A stretch of DNA of 64,000 nt from Rs1 sp036960485 (GCA_036960485.1 JBALXS010000003.1:57125-121124); one strand, 5' to 3'. Positions 9,074 through 19,061 are shown, counted from the first letter of the stretch. Notes: generated by a model not told the origin, from the sequence alone. Translations and numbers: made by a program.

Positions 9074-10093
9074 TTGACTGATCGCGTTTTTATTGCGATC
9101 GATGTGATGGGTGGAGACTTAGGTCTCCACGCTATCTTGCCTGCTTGCGTTGCCGCCATGGCTCGCTACCCCTCCCTGTATTTATTGTTGTGTGGTAAGT
9201 CCACCGATATATTAGCTTTTATTACCCCTCTTAATCTCAGTGCCCAACTACATGATCGTTTTAAAATCATTGAAGCGGCCACCGTTGTAGCTATGTCTGA
9301 AACACCTAAATTTGCCGTGCGTCATCGTCGCAATTCATCCATGTATTTAGCTTTGTCACAGGTTGCACAAGGAAATGCTCAAGCTTGTGTGAGTGCCGGT
9401 AATACTGGTGCGTTAATGGCAATGAGTTGTTTACTTATTAAAACAATTGAAGGAATCTCAAGGCCAGCTATTGTTGCGAATATGCCTACTGTCAAAGGGC
9501 AGTGTACGTTATTGGATTTAGGCGCTAATATCAATTGTAAAGCCGAGAACTTATTTCAGTTTGCAATAATGGGCTCTGCGCTGGTAAAAGGGATGTTCGG
9601 GGTGGCACAGCCAAAAATTGGATTGTTGAACATCGGATCAGAAGCAAAGAAAGGGTTGGTACAAGTAATAGAGGCAGCGGAAATGCTGCAGTCACGCAAA
9701 GATCTTAACTACACAGGCTTTATAGAAGGGGATGATGTTTTCTCCGGTAAGGCAGATGTAGTCGTTTGCGATGGCTTTGCAGGTAATGTACTGCTAAAAA
9801 CAAGTGAAGGGTTGGCGAAGTTTATTAATCTCAAAGTGGCGAGAGATTTGAAAAAAAGTATTTTCAGGCGTGTATTGACCTGGTTTGCTGCGCCAATTTT
9901 AAAAGAAATACGTCAACAGTTAGATCCTGCAAGGCGCAATGGCGCGGTATTATTAGGATTGAGAGCTGTGGTGGTTAAATCTCATGGTTCAGCTAATCAG
10001 CAAGGATTTGGTTGTGCAATCGATCAAGCGATAAAAGCAGTGGAATGTGAGCTGCCAAAAATGATCAAAGAGACAATGCATCCACTAAATTGA
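9074..10093 (+). CDS. plsX: Phosphate acyltransferase PlsX
   Basis: PlsX converts acyl-ACP to acyl-phosphate for phospholipid synthesis. The conserved N-terminal IAIDVMGGD is at residues 7-15, so translation must begin at TTG 9074; no ATG or GTG exists upstream of that motif in frame. The gene begins 3 bp after the rpmF stop, which suggests translational coupling with ribosomal protein synthesis. Other conserved stretches are SAGNTGALMA, LLDLGAN, and DGFAGNV. The 339-residue length is normal. Confidence 0.95.
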   Translation: MTDRVFIAIDVMGGDLGLHAILPACVAAMARYPSLYLLLCGKSTDILAFITPLNLSAQLHDRFKIIEAATVVAMSETPKFAVRHRRNSSMYLALSQVAQGNAQACVSAGNTGALMAMSCLLIKTIEGISRPAIVANMPTVKGQCTLLDLGANINCKAENLFQFAIMGSALVKGMFGVAQPKIGLLNIGSEAKKGLVQVIEAAEMLQSRKDLNYTGFIEGDDVFSGKADVVVCDGFAGNVLLKTSEGLAKFINLKVARDLKKSIFRRVLTWFAAPILKEIRQQLDPARRNGAVLLGLRAVVVKSHGSANQQGFGCAIDQAIKAVECELPKMIKETMHPLN

Positions 10094-10317
10094 TTTTCTG
10101 CGGTGTCTATTAATAGCAAGATAAAAGCAGTAGCTTTTTAGCTATTAATTTTTGCGTTATATTGTAAGATGTTATTAATTTTAGTTTGCTTGTCGAGCGT
10201 TTATTAACGCGTATGAATAGTAAAATGTGTACCTTAAAAATTCTTCAAGGCTGAAATTTGCTAAATAAAAGCAACGCCTTGGAAGATATAAATGATAATA
10301 GCGAAGTGGAGCCTTAA

Positions 10318-11250
10318 ATGTCGCAATCGAATGTATTTGTTTTTCCGGGACAGGGTTCCCAGCAAGTTGGAATGTTAGCAGAGCTCAGCGTTGAAAACCC
10401 TGTAATTGAAGCGACTTTTGCAGAAGCTTCAGCTGTTTTAGGTTACGATTTATGGGCGCTGGTGCAAAACGGCCCTGCAGAAGATCTAAATCAAACCGAT
10501 CGTACTCAGCCTGCGTTATTGTGTGCAGGTGTAGCACTGTGGCGTTTGTGGTTAGAAAAAGGTGGTGAGCAGCCAGCTGTAATGGCTGGGCATAGCTTAG
10601 GCGAGTACACCGCTTTAGTGTGTGCGCAGTCACTCGCGTTCACAGATGCGATAGATCTAGTGAGATTGCGTGGTGAATACATGCAACAAGCAGTACCTGC
10701 TGGCACAGGCGCTATGGCGGCTATTTTGGGTCTAGCAGATGAACTAGTAGAAGAAGCGTGTAAAGAAGCAGAGCAAGGTCAGGTAGTGGCAGCAGTGAAT
10801 TATAACTGCCCAGGGCAAGTGGTTATTGCCGGCGAAAAAGACGGTGTTGCTAGAGCAATTGAAAAATGCAAAGAGAAAGGCGCAAAAAGAGCAATAGAGT
10901 TACCGGTAAGCGTGCCGTCTCATTGTGAATTAATGCGCTCGGCATCGCAAAAGCTTGCTGCTAAATTGCAAACTATCACCGTGGCAATGCCAAGTATTCC
11001 AGTAGTGCAAAATGTTACGGCTGAGCAGCCGAAGTCTGTTGCCGAAATCAAAGATAACTTAATAGCGCAGCTTTATAGTCCTGTTTTATGGACAACATCA
11101 ATGCAAGGTATCTTAGAAACTGGCGTAGAAAGATCGATTGAGTGTGGACCAGGTAAAGTGCTGTCAGGTTTAAATAAGAAAATTCATAAAGCATTAGTGA
11201 TTAATAATTTAACGGATGCGGCCGGTTGGGATAAAGCGTTAGCTGAGTAA
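10318..11250 (+). CDS. fabD: Malonyl-CoA:ACP transacylase
   Basis: FabD loads malonate from CoA onto ACP. The nucleophile is Ser93 in GHSLGEY, with His202 in VPSHCELM as its partner, and the FPGQGSQ start motif is at residues 9-15. Its length, 310 residues, is that of the E. coli enzyme. It is separated from plsX by 224 bp of AT-rich non-coding DNA, which probably holds a promoter. It leads into fabG, acpP and fabF. Confidence 0.96.
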   Translation: MSQSNVFVFPGQGSQQVGMLAELSVENPVIEATFAEASAVLGYDLWALVQNGPAEDLNQTDRTQPALLCAGVALWRLWLEKGGEQPAVMAGHSLGEYTALVCAQSLAFTDAIDLVRLRGEYMQQAVPAGTGAMAAILGLADELVEEACKEAEQGQVVAAVNYNCPGQVVIAGEKDGVARAIEKCKEKGAKRAIELPVSVPSHCELMRSASQKLAAKLQTITVAMPSIPVVQNVTAEQPKSVAEIKDNLIAQLYSPVLWTTSMQGILETGVERSIECGPGKVLSGLNKKIHKALVINNLTDAAGWDKALAE

Positions 11251-11373
11251 ATTAATCACCTTGGTAGATGATTACAGCTAGTGTTGTTCGGGTTGAGCGT
11301 AAAATTGCTGGCTTAAAATGTATAAAGTAGCAGAAACTGCGCTATAAATTATAAAAGAATAGGAATAATGAAA

Positions 11374-12117
11374 ATGAGCATAGAAGGAAAAATCGCTTTA
11401 GTCACTGGTGCAACACGTGGCATTGGTAAAGCAATAGCCCAAGAGCTGGGCCGTCAAGGCGCTATCGTTATAGGTACTGCTACCAGCGATAACGGTGCAG
11501 CATCTATCTCTGAATATTTAAATAGCGCAGGCATCAAAGGCGCTGGTGTAACGTTAGATGTAGGTAGTGATGATTCAGTTAATGCGGTCCTTAAACAGAT
11601 TGGTACTGATTTCGGTGTTATTGAAATTGTCGTTAACAATGCGGGAATTACTAAAGATAATTTAATGCTACGCATGAAGGCAGAAGAATGGGACAGTGTC
11701 ATTAACACTAACCTGTCTTCATTGTATCGTGTCACTAAGGCGTGTTTGCGGGGTATGAGTAAAAACCGTTGGGGGCGTATTATCAGCGTTAGTTCAGTTG
11801 TGGCTTCTATGGGTAATGCTGGGCAATCAAACTATGCTGCTTCCAAAGCGGGTATGGAAGGTTTTTCACGCGCGCTAGCAAGCGAAATTGGCTCTAGAAA
11901 TATCACTGTGAATTGTGTTGCTCCAGGCTTTATCGATACAGATATGACCAAAGACTTGCCTGAAGAGCATAAATTACAATTACAATCTAAAATACCGCTG
12001 AACCGTTTAGGTCAGCCGCAAGAAGTGGCTTCTGTTGTTGGTTTTTTAGCCAGCGATGCTGCATCATATGTGACTGGCGAAACAATACAAGTGAACGGCG
12101 GAATGTATATGGCTTAA
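11374..12117 (+). CDS. fabG: 3-oxoacyl-ACP reductase FabG
   Basis: An NADPH-dependent short-chain dehydrogenase that reduces 3-ketoacyl-ACP. The cofactor loop TGATRGIG, NNAG, the catalytic Ser in SVSSVV and the YAASK pair are present, with the C-terminal VNGGMYM ending. Two ATGs are possible. I chose 11374, which gives MSIEGKIALV like E. coli FabG and places AGGA 9 bp upstream; the ATG at 11368 is only 3 bp from it. The resulting 247 residues match the family. Confidence 0.96.
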   Translation: MSIEGKIALVTGATRGIGKAIAQELGRQGAIVIGTATSDNGAASISEYLNSAGIKGAGVTLDVGSDDSVNAVLKQIGTDFGVIEIVVNNAGITKDNLMLRMKAEEWDSVINTNLSSLYRVTKACLRGMSKNRWGRIISVSSVVASMGNAGQSNYAASKAGMEGFSRALASEIGSRNITVNCVAPGFIDTDMTKDLPEEHKLQLQSKIPLNRLGQPQEVASVVGFLASDAASYVTGETIQVNGGMYMA

Positions 12118-12316
12118 TCAAATAAGCTGCATTCAAAGGCCAATTGCCAATGAGATTAGAAAAAACCAACAAATGTGATTGATATTTTCATAAATTTGTT
12201 GATAATTGCTCCATCTGAATCGATTAAAATTATTAACCTAATGCTAGGCTGATAATGTTGGCACAATCAATGTCACACATGAGTGTGATGTTATTTGATA
12301 AAAAATAGGAAAAGTT

Positions 12317-12550
12317 ATGAGTAATATTGAAGATCGCGTTAAGAAAATTGTTGCAGAACAGTTAGGTGTTAAAGTAGAGGAAGTAACTAACCCTGCTTCT
12401 TTTGTCGATGATCTAGGCGCGGACTCTCTAGATACCGTTGAGCTAGTAATGGCTTTAGAAGAAGAATTTGAAACTGAAATTCCTGATGAAGAAGCAGAAA
12501 AAATTACCACTGTACAGTTGGCTATCGATTACGTTAATTCCAACCAGTAA
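12317..12550 (+). CDS. acpP: Acyl carrier protein
   Basis: A 77-residue very acidic four-helix protein that carries growing acyl chains on phosphopantetheine. Ser37 in GADSLDTVE is the attachment site. The sequence is almost the standard gammaproteobacterial AcpP. It lies between fabG and fabF with a strong AGGAAAAG ribosome site, and an intrinsic terminator follows 33 bp after the stop, consistent with a highly expressed short transcript. Confidence 0.98.
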   Translation: MSNIEDRVKKIVAEQLGVKVEEVTNPASFVDDLGADSLDTVELVMALEEEFETEIPDEEAEKITTVQLAIDYVNSNQ

Positions 12551-12583
12551 TCAAAACTAAGCTTTACTAGTTATGATCGATTT

Positions 12584-12620
12584 AAAGCCGTTACTATGAA
12601 CTTAGAACGGCTTTTCTTTT
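12584..12620 (+). terminator. Intrinsic terminator after acpP
   Basis: A perfect 9-bp stem AAAGCCGTT/AACGGCTTT (12584-12592 with 12606-12614), a 13-nt loop and a T-rich tail follow acpP. It separates acpP from fabF. Confidence 0.85.
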
Positions 12621-12794
12621 GCCTTCAAAACATAATTTAAAAATAAATTTGGTAAAAGGAAGTATTGTTAATAACGCAAGCTGCTATGATAACTTAAGGC
12701 TTTAAATTTAGAATGTAATAAATTTAAAATCGGTTATTAGTTTTTCGTTTCTATTTTGCTATCCAGCAAAAAAATTATAATATTTGATTTGAAG

Positions 12795-12813
12795 TGCATG
12801 TTGTTATCATGCA
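12795..12813. promoter_or_regulatory. Palindrome upstream of fabF
   Basis: TGCATG-N7-CATGCA lies 27 bp before the fabF start in a 220-bp AT-rich spacer after the acpP terminator. It could be an operator or simply a chance inverted repeat. No regulator can be named from it. Confidence 0.35.
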
Positions 12814-12840
12814 AATCAAGAGCATAATGGGAGAAGTACG

Positions 12841-14085
12841 ATGTCTCGAAGAAGAGTGGTAGTTACCGGATTAGGCGCATTGACTCCGGTAGGGAACACC
12901 GTCGAGGATAGTTGGAAGTCAATACTCGCGGGACAAAGTGGTGCCGCTCCCATTACGCATTTTGATGCATCCAGTTACACTACACAGTTTTCAGCCTCAA
13001 TTAAAAATTTCGACATTGGCGCTTACATGAATCCTAAAGATGCTAGGCGTATGGATTTGTTTATTCAATATGGTTTGGCAGCGGCGTTTCAAGCAGTGCA
13101 AGATAGTGGCATTGAAGTGACATCCACTAATGCTCCACGTATCGGCTGTGCTATCGGTTCTGGCATTGGTGGGCTTTCTATGATTGAAAGCACTTATGAT
13201 TTAATTAGTAAAAGTGGCCCGCGTAAAGTGTCACCTTTCTTTGTGCCAGGCAGTATCATTAATATGATAGCAGGGCACTTAGCGATTAAGTTTGGCTTTA
13301 AAGGTCCTAATATTGCGATAACCACGGCCTGCACCACAGGTACCCATAACATTGGACAAGCAATGCGCATGATCCAATATGGCGATGCTGATGTAATGAT
13401 TGCAGGTGGCGCTGAAATGGCCACAACGCAACTAGGGCTAGGTGGCTTTGCAGCGGCAAGAGCGCTTTCTAAGCGCAATGATGATCCTCAGGCGGCTAGT
13501 CGTCCTTGGGATGCCGATCGCGATGGCTTTGTATTAGGTGACGGTGCGGGTATTCTGGTATTAGAGGAATACGAAAGTGCTAAAGCACGTGGTGCTAAAA
13601 TTTACTGTGAGCTAGCAGGATTTGGCATGAGTGATGATGCTCATCATATTACTGCACCACCGGCTACTGGTGAAGGGGCTGCTATGGCAATGGAAAACGC
13701 CTTAAAAGATGCTAACAAGCACGAGAATGTTGCAACTGTTGATTATGTCAATGCGCATGGAACATCAACACCCGCTGGCGATATCGCAGAAACACATGCT
13801 CTGAAAAGACTATTTGGTGACCAATCGAGCTCAATGCGCATGAGTTCTACTAAATCGATGACAGGTCATTTGCTTGGTGCTGCCGGTGCTGTAGAAGCTA
13901 TTTTCTGTGCCTTGGCAATAAGAGATCAAATTGCTCCGCCAACCATAAATTTAGATAACCCCTCACAAGGTTGTGATCTAAACTATGTTGCACACGCTGC
14001 TCAAGATTGCAAAATAGAGACTGCCATTTCTAACTCTTTCGGATTTGGTGGCACTAACGGTAGTTTGCTGTTCCGTAAGATCTAA
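12841..14085 (+). CDS. fabF: 3-oxoacyl-ACP synthase II (KAS II)
   Basis: FabF condenses malonyl-ACP with acyl-ACP during chain elongation. The thiolase-fold triad is intact: Cys164 in TTACTTGTHN, His306 in NAHGTSTPAGD, and His343 in KSMTGHLLGAAG. It has 414 residues, the usual size. It is followed 14 bp later by pabC, and fabF-pabC-mltG-tmk-holB is the typical order, with short gaps implying one transcript. Confidence 0.97.
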   Translation: MSRRRVVVTGLGALTPVGNTVEDSWKSILAGQSGAAPITHFDASSYTTQFSASIKNFDIGAYMNPKDARRMDLFIQYGLAAAFQAVQDSGIEVTSTNAPRIGCAIGSGIGGLSMIESTYDLISKSGPRKVSPFFVPGSIINMIAGHLAIKFGFKGPNIAITTACTTGTHNIGQAMRMIQYGDADVMIAGGAEMATTQLGLGGFAAARALSKRNDDPQAASRPWDADRDGFVLGDGAGILVLEEYESAKARGAKIYCELAGFGMSDDAHHITAPPATGEGAAMAMENALKDANKHENVATVDYVNAHGTSTPAGDIAETHALKRLFGDQSSSMRMSSTKSMTGHLLGAAGAVEAIFCALAIRDQIAPPTINLDNPSQGCDLNYVAHAAQDCKIETAISNSFGFGGTNGSLLFRKI

Positions 14086-14099
14086 TCGATAATCAATTG

Positions 14100-14981
14100 A
14101 TGTCTGCAAGTTTAATAAATGGCCAAGCTGCTCAAGAACTAGATCACGCTGATCGTGGTTTAAGTTACGGTGATGGCCTTTTTGAAACCATTCAAGTGCT
14201 TAACGGCAAGCCTTTATTATGGAGTGCGCATTTACAGCGCATGAAAGTTGGCGCCGCGCGTTTAAAAATCCCTTTCGATGCTCAGCTGAGCAGCAGCTTT
14301 GCGACGGACTTTAAAACCTTAGCAGGTCAGCAGTCAGTGGATGGTGTGTTAAAGCTAACGTTAACGCGTGGCAAGGGTGAGCGAGGTTATAAAGCGCCTC
14401 TCGACCCTATCGTTACGCGTATAAGCAGCTTAACAGTCCAATCAAATTCGGCAAAAGCACAAAGCATAGATCCTAGAGAGTCAGCTCAACAGGGTATAAG
14501 CGTTTGTATTTGTGAAACCCTATTAGCTAGACAACCTTTATTGGCAGGTATTAAGCATTTAAACCGCTTAGAGCAAGTGCTAGCGCGCAGTGAATGGCAT
14601 GAATCAAAGTTTAGTGAAGGTTTAGTGTGCGATACACAAGGTTTTCTAGTTGAAGGCTGTATGAGTAATGTATTTTGGATAAAAGAAGGAGTGCTATATA
14701 CACCGCAATTGTCTTTTGCCGGAGTTGAAGGTGTGATTCGCAACGCCATTATTAATATCTGTACACAAGATCGTTTAATCCATATAGAGCAAGGATACTA
14801 TAAAATAGAGCAGTTATTTGATGCACAAGAGGTGTTTATTTGTAACAGTGTTTTTGATATAAAAGCGGTTAGCAAAATCTGTATTGAGCAGGATGGCTCT
14901 GAATACATTGAATTTAATATTGGATCAATGACAAAATTGCTGCAAAAAAAATTACAGCAATATTATTTAAAGGAAACCTAG
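14100..14981 (+). CDS. pabC: Aminodeoxychorismate lyase
   Basis: A class IV PLP enzyme that releases pyruvate from 4-amino-4-deoxychorismate to give p-aminobenzoate for folate. Lys152 in GIKHLNRLEQ is the PLP lysine, and the LSYGDGLFETI start and GCMSNVFWI motifs are typical. Start is ATG 14100; the TTG immediately before it is an unlikely start. At 293 residues it is longer than E. coli PabC by about 25, mostly from an insertion around 110-130. Genomic context separates it from branched-chain aminotransferases. Confidence 0.92.
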   Translation: MSASLINGQAAQELDHADRGLSYGDGLFETIQVLNGKPLLWSAHLQRMKVGAARLKIPFDAQLSSSFATDFKTLAGQQSVDGVLKLTLTRGKGERGYKAPLDPIVTRISSLTVQSNSAKAQSIDPRESAQQGISVCICETLLARQPLLAGIKHLNRLEQVLARSEWHESKFSEGLVCDTQGFLVEGCMSNVFWIKEGVLYTPQLSFAGVEGVIRNAIINICTQDRLIHIEQGYYKIEQLFDAQEVFICNSVFDIKAVSKICIEQDGSEYIEFNIGSMTKLLQKKLQQYYLKET

Positions 14982-14982
14982 T

Positions 14983-16020
14983 GTGAAAAGGTTTGTTGTA
15001 TCTTTATTACTATTTGCGCTGTGTGGCGCAGGAGTTGGCTATTACCTGTGGCAAGACATTCATAAAGTTATGTCACAAAGTGTTTATACCCAAGTGAATC
15101 AAAAAACGTTTATTATTAAGCGCGGTGTGGGTTTTTCGCGTTTAACTGCGCAATTGAAAGCTGAAGAGTTAATTACCAATGATTTGTATTTTAAGTTGTA
15201 TGCTAAATACTACCAGTTTGGCCGCAAGATAAAAGCGGGTGAATATCTGATAGCATTAGATTCAACACCTGTTGAGTTATTGAAGCTGTTTTCATCGGGT
15301 AAAGTTGTACATCACAATGTGACCTTCATTGAAGGCTCAAATATTAAAGAGCTAAGAGCCCAGTTGCTGAAGTTTAAAGATGTGCTCACCCTTAAAACAA
15401 CCGATATGACTGAAAGTGAGTTGCTTAAAGAGTTAGGCGCAACCCAGAAAAGTATTGAAGGTATATTGTTAGCCGAAACGTATCGCGTAGAACGCGGTAG
15501 TACTGATATAGCATTATTGAAACGCGCTTATCAAGGTATGACCAAACTATTGCAGCAGCAGTGGCAAGTGCGAGATAAAAAGCTGCCCTACAAAACGCCT
15601 TATGAAGCACTTATCATGGCCTCAATTGTTGAAAAAGAAACAGCTGTTGCTAAAGAACGCCCTATTATTGCGGGTGTCTTTGTTAATAGAATGCGTATTG
15701 GCATGAGATTACAAACAGATCCCACTGTCATTTATGGCATGGGTGACAAATATAAAGGCAACATTACTAGGGCAGATTTAAGACGCCCTAGTGCTTATAA
15801 TACCTATGTAATAAAGCGGTTGCCGCCTACGCCGATAGCGACTGTTGGTCCAGAGGCTATTCGAGCGGCGTTAAATCCTGTAAAAACCAAATATTTATAT
15901 TTTGTGGCTAAAGGTGATGGCACACATTATTTTTCAAAAAATTTACGTGAACACAATAATGCAGTGAAACGCTTCCAATTAAAACGTCGTAAGGGATATC
16001 GCTCGTCTCCTTCAAGTTAG
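14983..16020 (+). CDS. mltG: Endolytic murein transglycosylase MltG
   Basis: MltG cleaves nascent glycan strands and sets their length. One N-terminal membrane span (residues 4-23) anchors a periplasmic YceG domain. The VEKETA motif at about 216-221 carries the catalytic Glu, followed by FVNRM, LQTDPTVIYG and SAYNTY. The start is GTG 14983, 2 bp after the pabC stop, with AAGGAAA inside the pabC end. The usual PDTY motif is replaced by AETYRV, a mild departure away from the catalytic centre. Confidence 0.94.
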   Translation: MKRFVVSLLLFALCGAGVGYYLWQDIHKVMSQSVYTQVNQKTFIIKRGVGFSRLTAQLKAEELITNDLYFKLYAKYYQFGRKIKAGEYLIALDSTPVELLKLFSSGKVVHHNVTFIEGSNIKELRAQLLKFKDVLTLKTTDMTESELLKELGATQKSIEGILLAETYRVERGSTDIALLKRAYQGMTKLLQQQWQVRDKKLPYKTPYEALIMASIVEKETAVAKERPIIAGVFVNRMRIGMRLQTDPTVIYGMGDKYKGNITRADLRRPSAYNTYVIKRLPPTPIATVGPEAIRAALNPVKTKYLYFVAKGDGTHYFSKNLREHNNAVKRFQLKRRKGYRSSPSS

Positions 16021-16078
16021 TTGTATGCTCTGTAGGATAATAAAGCGAATTAACGTAGCTCAGCTATTAGGAAAGAAA

Positions 16079-16720
16079 ATGCACACAGAACAGGCAGAAA
16101 AAGGGCGTTTTATAACTGTTGAAGGCACTGAAGGCGTCGGTAAGAGCACTAATATAGCTTTTGTTAAACAGTTAGTCGAAGATGCTGGAATAGAGCTGAT
16201 ATTAACAAGAGAGCCTGGGGGAACCGCTTTAGCTGAGCAGATTCGTGAACTTATTTTAACTCCTAGACAAGAAAAAATGTCAGTTGATACCGAGTTACTA
16301 CTCGTTTTTGCGGCACGTGCTCAGCACATCAATACTGTTATATTACCCGCTTTGGATAGAGGGGCATGGGTACTGAGTGATAGATTTACCGATGCGACTT
16401 ACGCTTATCAAGGATTTGGGCGCGGTATCGATATACAGCGTATCCAGCAACTGGAACAATTTGTACAAGGCTCTTTACGGCCGGATTTGACATTGCTACT
16501 TGATGCACCCGTTGAGCTTGGATTAGCAAGAGCTAGTGCAAGAGGTAAGTTAGATAGGATAGAACAAGAGCAGCAGAGCTTCTTTGAAAAAGTGAGGCAG
16601 GGTTATCATCAACAGGTGCTAAAGGAACCCTCTCGTTTTGCTTTAATCGATGCCAGCAAAAGCTTAGTGGATGTCAAAGCGCAAATAACTGATGTCGTAC
16701 GTACTAGATTGGAAGCTTAG
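16079..16720 (+). CDS. tmk: Thymidylate kinase
   Basis: Tmk phosphorylates dTMP to dTDP. The P-loop GTEGVGKST, the DRFTDATYAYQG motif and the LID segment are present. I chose ATG 16079: AGGA lies 6 bp upstream, and the protein then begins MHTEQAEKGRFITVEG, matching the family. An in-frame ATG at 16025 would add 18 residues without a family counterpart. 213 residues is the standard length. It is adjacent to holB with one base between. Confidence 0.95.
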   Translation: MHTEQAEKGRFITVEGTEGVGKSTNIAFVKQLVEDAGIELILTREPGGTALAEQIRELILTPRQEKMSVDTELLLVFAARAQHINTVILPALDRGAWVLSDRFTDATYAYQGFGRGIDIQRIQQLEQFVQGSLRPDLTLLLDAPVELGLARASARGKLDRIEQEQQSFFEKVRQGYHQQVLKEPSRFALIDASKSLVDVKAQITDVVRTRLEA

Positions 16721-16721
16721 C

Positions 16722-17735
16722 ATGGATATTTCCACTAGATACCATCCTCTGACGGCAAAGCTATATCCTTGGTTTGAACCTCAATGGCATAAAATTAAAC
16801 AATTACATAACGAAACAAAACTTTCACATGCTTTATTGGTAAATGGTAAAAAAGGCATTGGGAAGTTGCACTTTGCCGGCTGCATAGCGCAGCTAGTGTT
16901 ATGTCAAGAGCCGCAACCTAATGGAGCCTGTCAAGCGTGCAGGAGCTGTCAGTTGTTTTCTTCTAGTGGTCATCCTGATTTATACCATTTAGCGCCTGAA
17001 GAAGTAGGAGGGCTGATAAAGGTCGATCAAGTCCGTGATCTCAGCCAGTTTATGCAAAGCACCGCTCAGCAAGGAGGCTATCGAGTTGTTATTCTTGATC
17101 CTGCTGAAGCGATGAACTTATCAGCTGCAAATGCGTTATTAAAAACACTGGAAGAGCCTGGTAAAAATTCACTGCTACTGTTGTTATCCAATCAAATTGG
17201 GCAGGTGATGCCAACGGTAAAAAGCCGCTGCCAACGCATTGATTGTGCTATTCCTAATCAGGATATAGCTAGTGAATGGCTCAGTGATAAATTAAACATT
17301 GAGCGCAATACGGCAGTGCAATTGTTGAACGTTGTGCATGGTGCACCCTTAGAGGCATTGCATTTTAAAAAGCAAGGTAATCAAACGCTGCGTGCAGAAT
17401 TTATCTTAGGATTAAAGAGTTTATTACAGAAAAAAAGCACTGCGATTGATATAGCGCCGAAGTTTGCAAAAAGCGATATAATTTTGCTTTTATCTTGGTT
17501 GTACAGTTTGTTAGTTGATATCAGTAAGCTACATTTAACTGGAGGGGACTGTGATTTGACCAATGCGGATATGTTAAAGATGTTATCAGCTTTAGCAAAA
17601 CGTAGTAAAATACAAAAGGTGTATTTATTGTCTGATAAAGTCCAGCGCCATAGAAGTGCACTGTTATTACATCAAAATCCGAATAAACAGTTGTTACTAG
17701 AAGATTTGTTGTTAGATTGGAAAAATTTAATATAG
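16722..17735 (+). CDS. holB: DNA polymerase III subunit delta prime
   Basis: HolB is part of the clamp loader that places the sliding clamp on primed DNA. The protein has an NGKKGIGK loop at 41-48 (degenerate P-loop, as usual for delta prime), a zinc module with Cys61, Cys70, Cys73 and Cys76, and the TLEEPGKNSLLLLLS and VKSRCQR motifs. Start ATG 16722 has GGAAG upstream; an ATG at 16692 would overlap tmk and add ten residues. Length 337. Confidence 0.93.
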   Translation: MDISTRYHPLTAKLYPWFEPQWHKIKQLHNETKLSHALLVNGKKGIGKLHFAGCIAQLVLCQEPQPNGACQACRSCQLFSSSGHPDLYHLAPEEVGGLIKVDQVRDLSQFMQSTAQQGGYRVVILDPAEAMNLSAANALLKTLEEPGKNSLLLLLSNQIGQVMPTVKSRCQRIDCAIPNQDIASEWLSDKLNIERNTAVQLLNVVHGAPLEALHFKKQGNQTLRAEFILGLKSLLQKKSTAIDIAPKFAKSDIILLLSWLYSLLVDISKLHLTGGDCDLTNADMLKMLSALAKRSKIQKVYLLSDKVQRHRSALLLHQNPNKQLLLEDLLLDWKNLI

Positions 17736-17861
17736 AATAAGCTGATATATAGGTTAAATATAACTTAAGATCCCAAAACAATTTTATATGATTAAAGGTT
17801 ATCAACTTTGGCAATAATATTAAGTGACAGTGAATTAAACTTAGATGGGGTAGGAGAACCT

Positions 17862-18209
17862 ATGCCTCCTAGGCCTAGAATGAGTCATGGTATATTAACG
17901 CTGCTGCTTTCCCAGAAAGAAGATCTGTACGAGGCTTATATGCCTTTTGTTAAAGGGGGTGGTTTATTTATTGAAACTAATCGAGATTTTCATTTAGGGG
18001 AAGAGGTTTTTGCTCTATTGCAAATTATGGATGAAGTTGACAAAACACCGATTACCGGTAAAATTATTTGGATGACCCCGAAATCTCCGCAAAATGGTAG
18101 AAAGCAAGGTGTTGGTATTCAGATTTCCAATGAAGATATCGATTTAAGTAAGAAAATCGAAACCTATTTAGCTGGTTTTGATGATGGTATGGCCACCAAA
18201 ACAGTCTGA
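17862..18209 (+). CDS. pilZ: PilZ domain protein, type IV pilus assembly type
   Basis: A small single-domain PilZ protein of the group required for type IV pilus formation. The order holB-pilZ-tatD matches Pseudomonas. LYEAYMPFVKGGGLFIETN is the family signature region. The RxxxR and DxSxxG c-di-GMP-binding motifs of canonical PilZ domains are absent, as in Pseudomonas PilZ, which does not bind the nucleotide well. Start ATG 17862 has AGGAG 5 bp upstream; a TTG at 17808 would add 18 residues and has only a weak ribosome site. Confidence 0.87.
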   Translation: MPPRPRMSHGILTLLLSQKEDLYEAYMPFVKGGGLFIETNRDFHLGEEVFALLQIMDEVDKTPITGKIIWMTPKSPQNGRKQGVGIQISNEDIDLSKKIETYLAGFDDGMATKTV

Positions 18210-18272
18210 TTAACAATATTTGTACCTGCCTTTCTTCTTCCCCACTTCCATTATTAGCGTATTTTAAAAGTT

Positions 18273-19061
18273 ATGTTTATAGATTCTCACTGTCATTTAG
18301 ATAAACTAGATTTAGCGGATTACGCTGGTTCATTTGCGCAACTATTGGCTGCAACAAAGCACAGCAAAGTTAATAAAATGTTATGTGTTAGCATCAGCTT
18401 AGAAGATTTTGCAGCTATGTATCAACTGGTAGCTGGGTATTCGCAAATTGATGTGTCTATGGGGGTACATCCCTTACATGTAAAAGATGCTGCGAATATC
18501 GCAAGCGTAGATAAGTTACTTGAAATGGCGCTCGAATATAAAAAAGTAGTGGCTATTGGAGAAACGGGTTTAGATTATTTTTATGATGCTCAAAGTAAAG
18601 AGCTGCAGCAGCAAAGCTTTGCAAACCACCTAATAGCTGCTAAAAGCTTAGATCTTCCAGTGATAGTGCACACACGCAATGCCCGTGAAGATACATTAGC
18701 CTTAATTAAAGAGCACGGTGGACAAGCTGGAGGTGTGTTGCATTGCTTTACAGAATCTTTAGCGATGGCAAAAAAAGCTATCGAGCTTAATTACCTGATT
18801 TCAATCTCTGGAATAGTCACTTTTAAAAATTCCACAGAGCTACAAGATATCGTTAAAAGCATCCCACTAGATAAGCTACTAATAGAAACAGATTCTCCAT
18901 ATTTAGCTCCGGTTCCTTTCAGAGGAAAGCAAAATCAGCCTAAATATGTCGTAGAAGTAGCACAGTTCATTGCTGACTTGAAAGGCATTAGTGTTAGTAA
19001 ACTCGCTGATATTACTAGCGAAAACTATTATACGCTGTTCACGAAATCTACTGCGGATTAA
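18273..19061 (+). CDS. TatD family metal-dependent hydrolase
   Basis: A TIM-barrel DNase/hydrolase related to YcfH and TatD. His6 and His8 in the SHCHLD motif, GETGLDYFYD, IVHTRNA, LHCFTES and ETDSPYLAP place all expected metal ligands. The 262-residue length is normal. Being next to pilZ and holB, it corresponds to YcfH of enteric bacteria. The natural substrate of this subgroup is uncertain; 3'-5' exonuclease activity is reported for TatD relatives. Confidence 0.9.
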   Translation: MFIDSHCHLDKLDLADYAGSFAQLLAATKHSKVNKMLCVSISLEDFAAMYQLVAGYSQIDVSMGVHPLHVKDAANIASVDKLLEMALEYKKVVAIGETGLDYFYDAQSKELQQQSFANHLIAAKSLDLPVIVHTRNAREDTLALIKEHGGQAGGVLHCFTESLAMAKKAIELNYLISISGIVTFKNSTELQDIVKSIPLDKLLIETDSPYLAPVPFRGKQNQPKYVVEVAQFIADLKGISVSKLADITSENYYTLFTKSTAD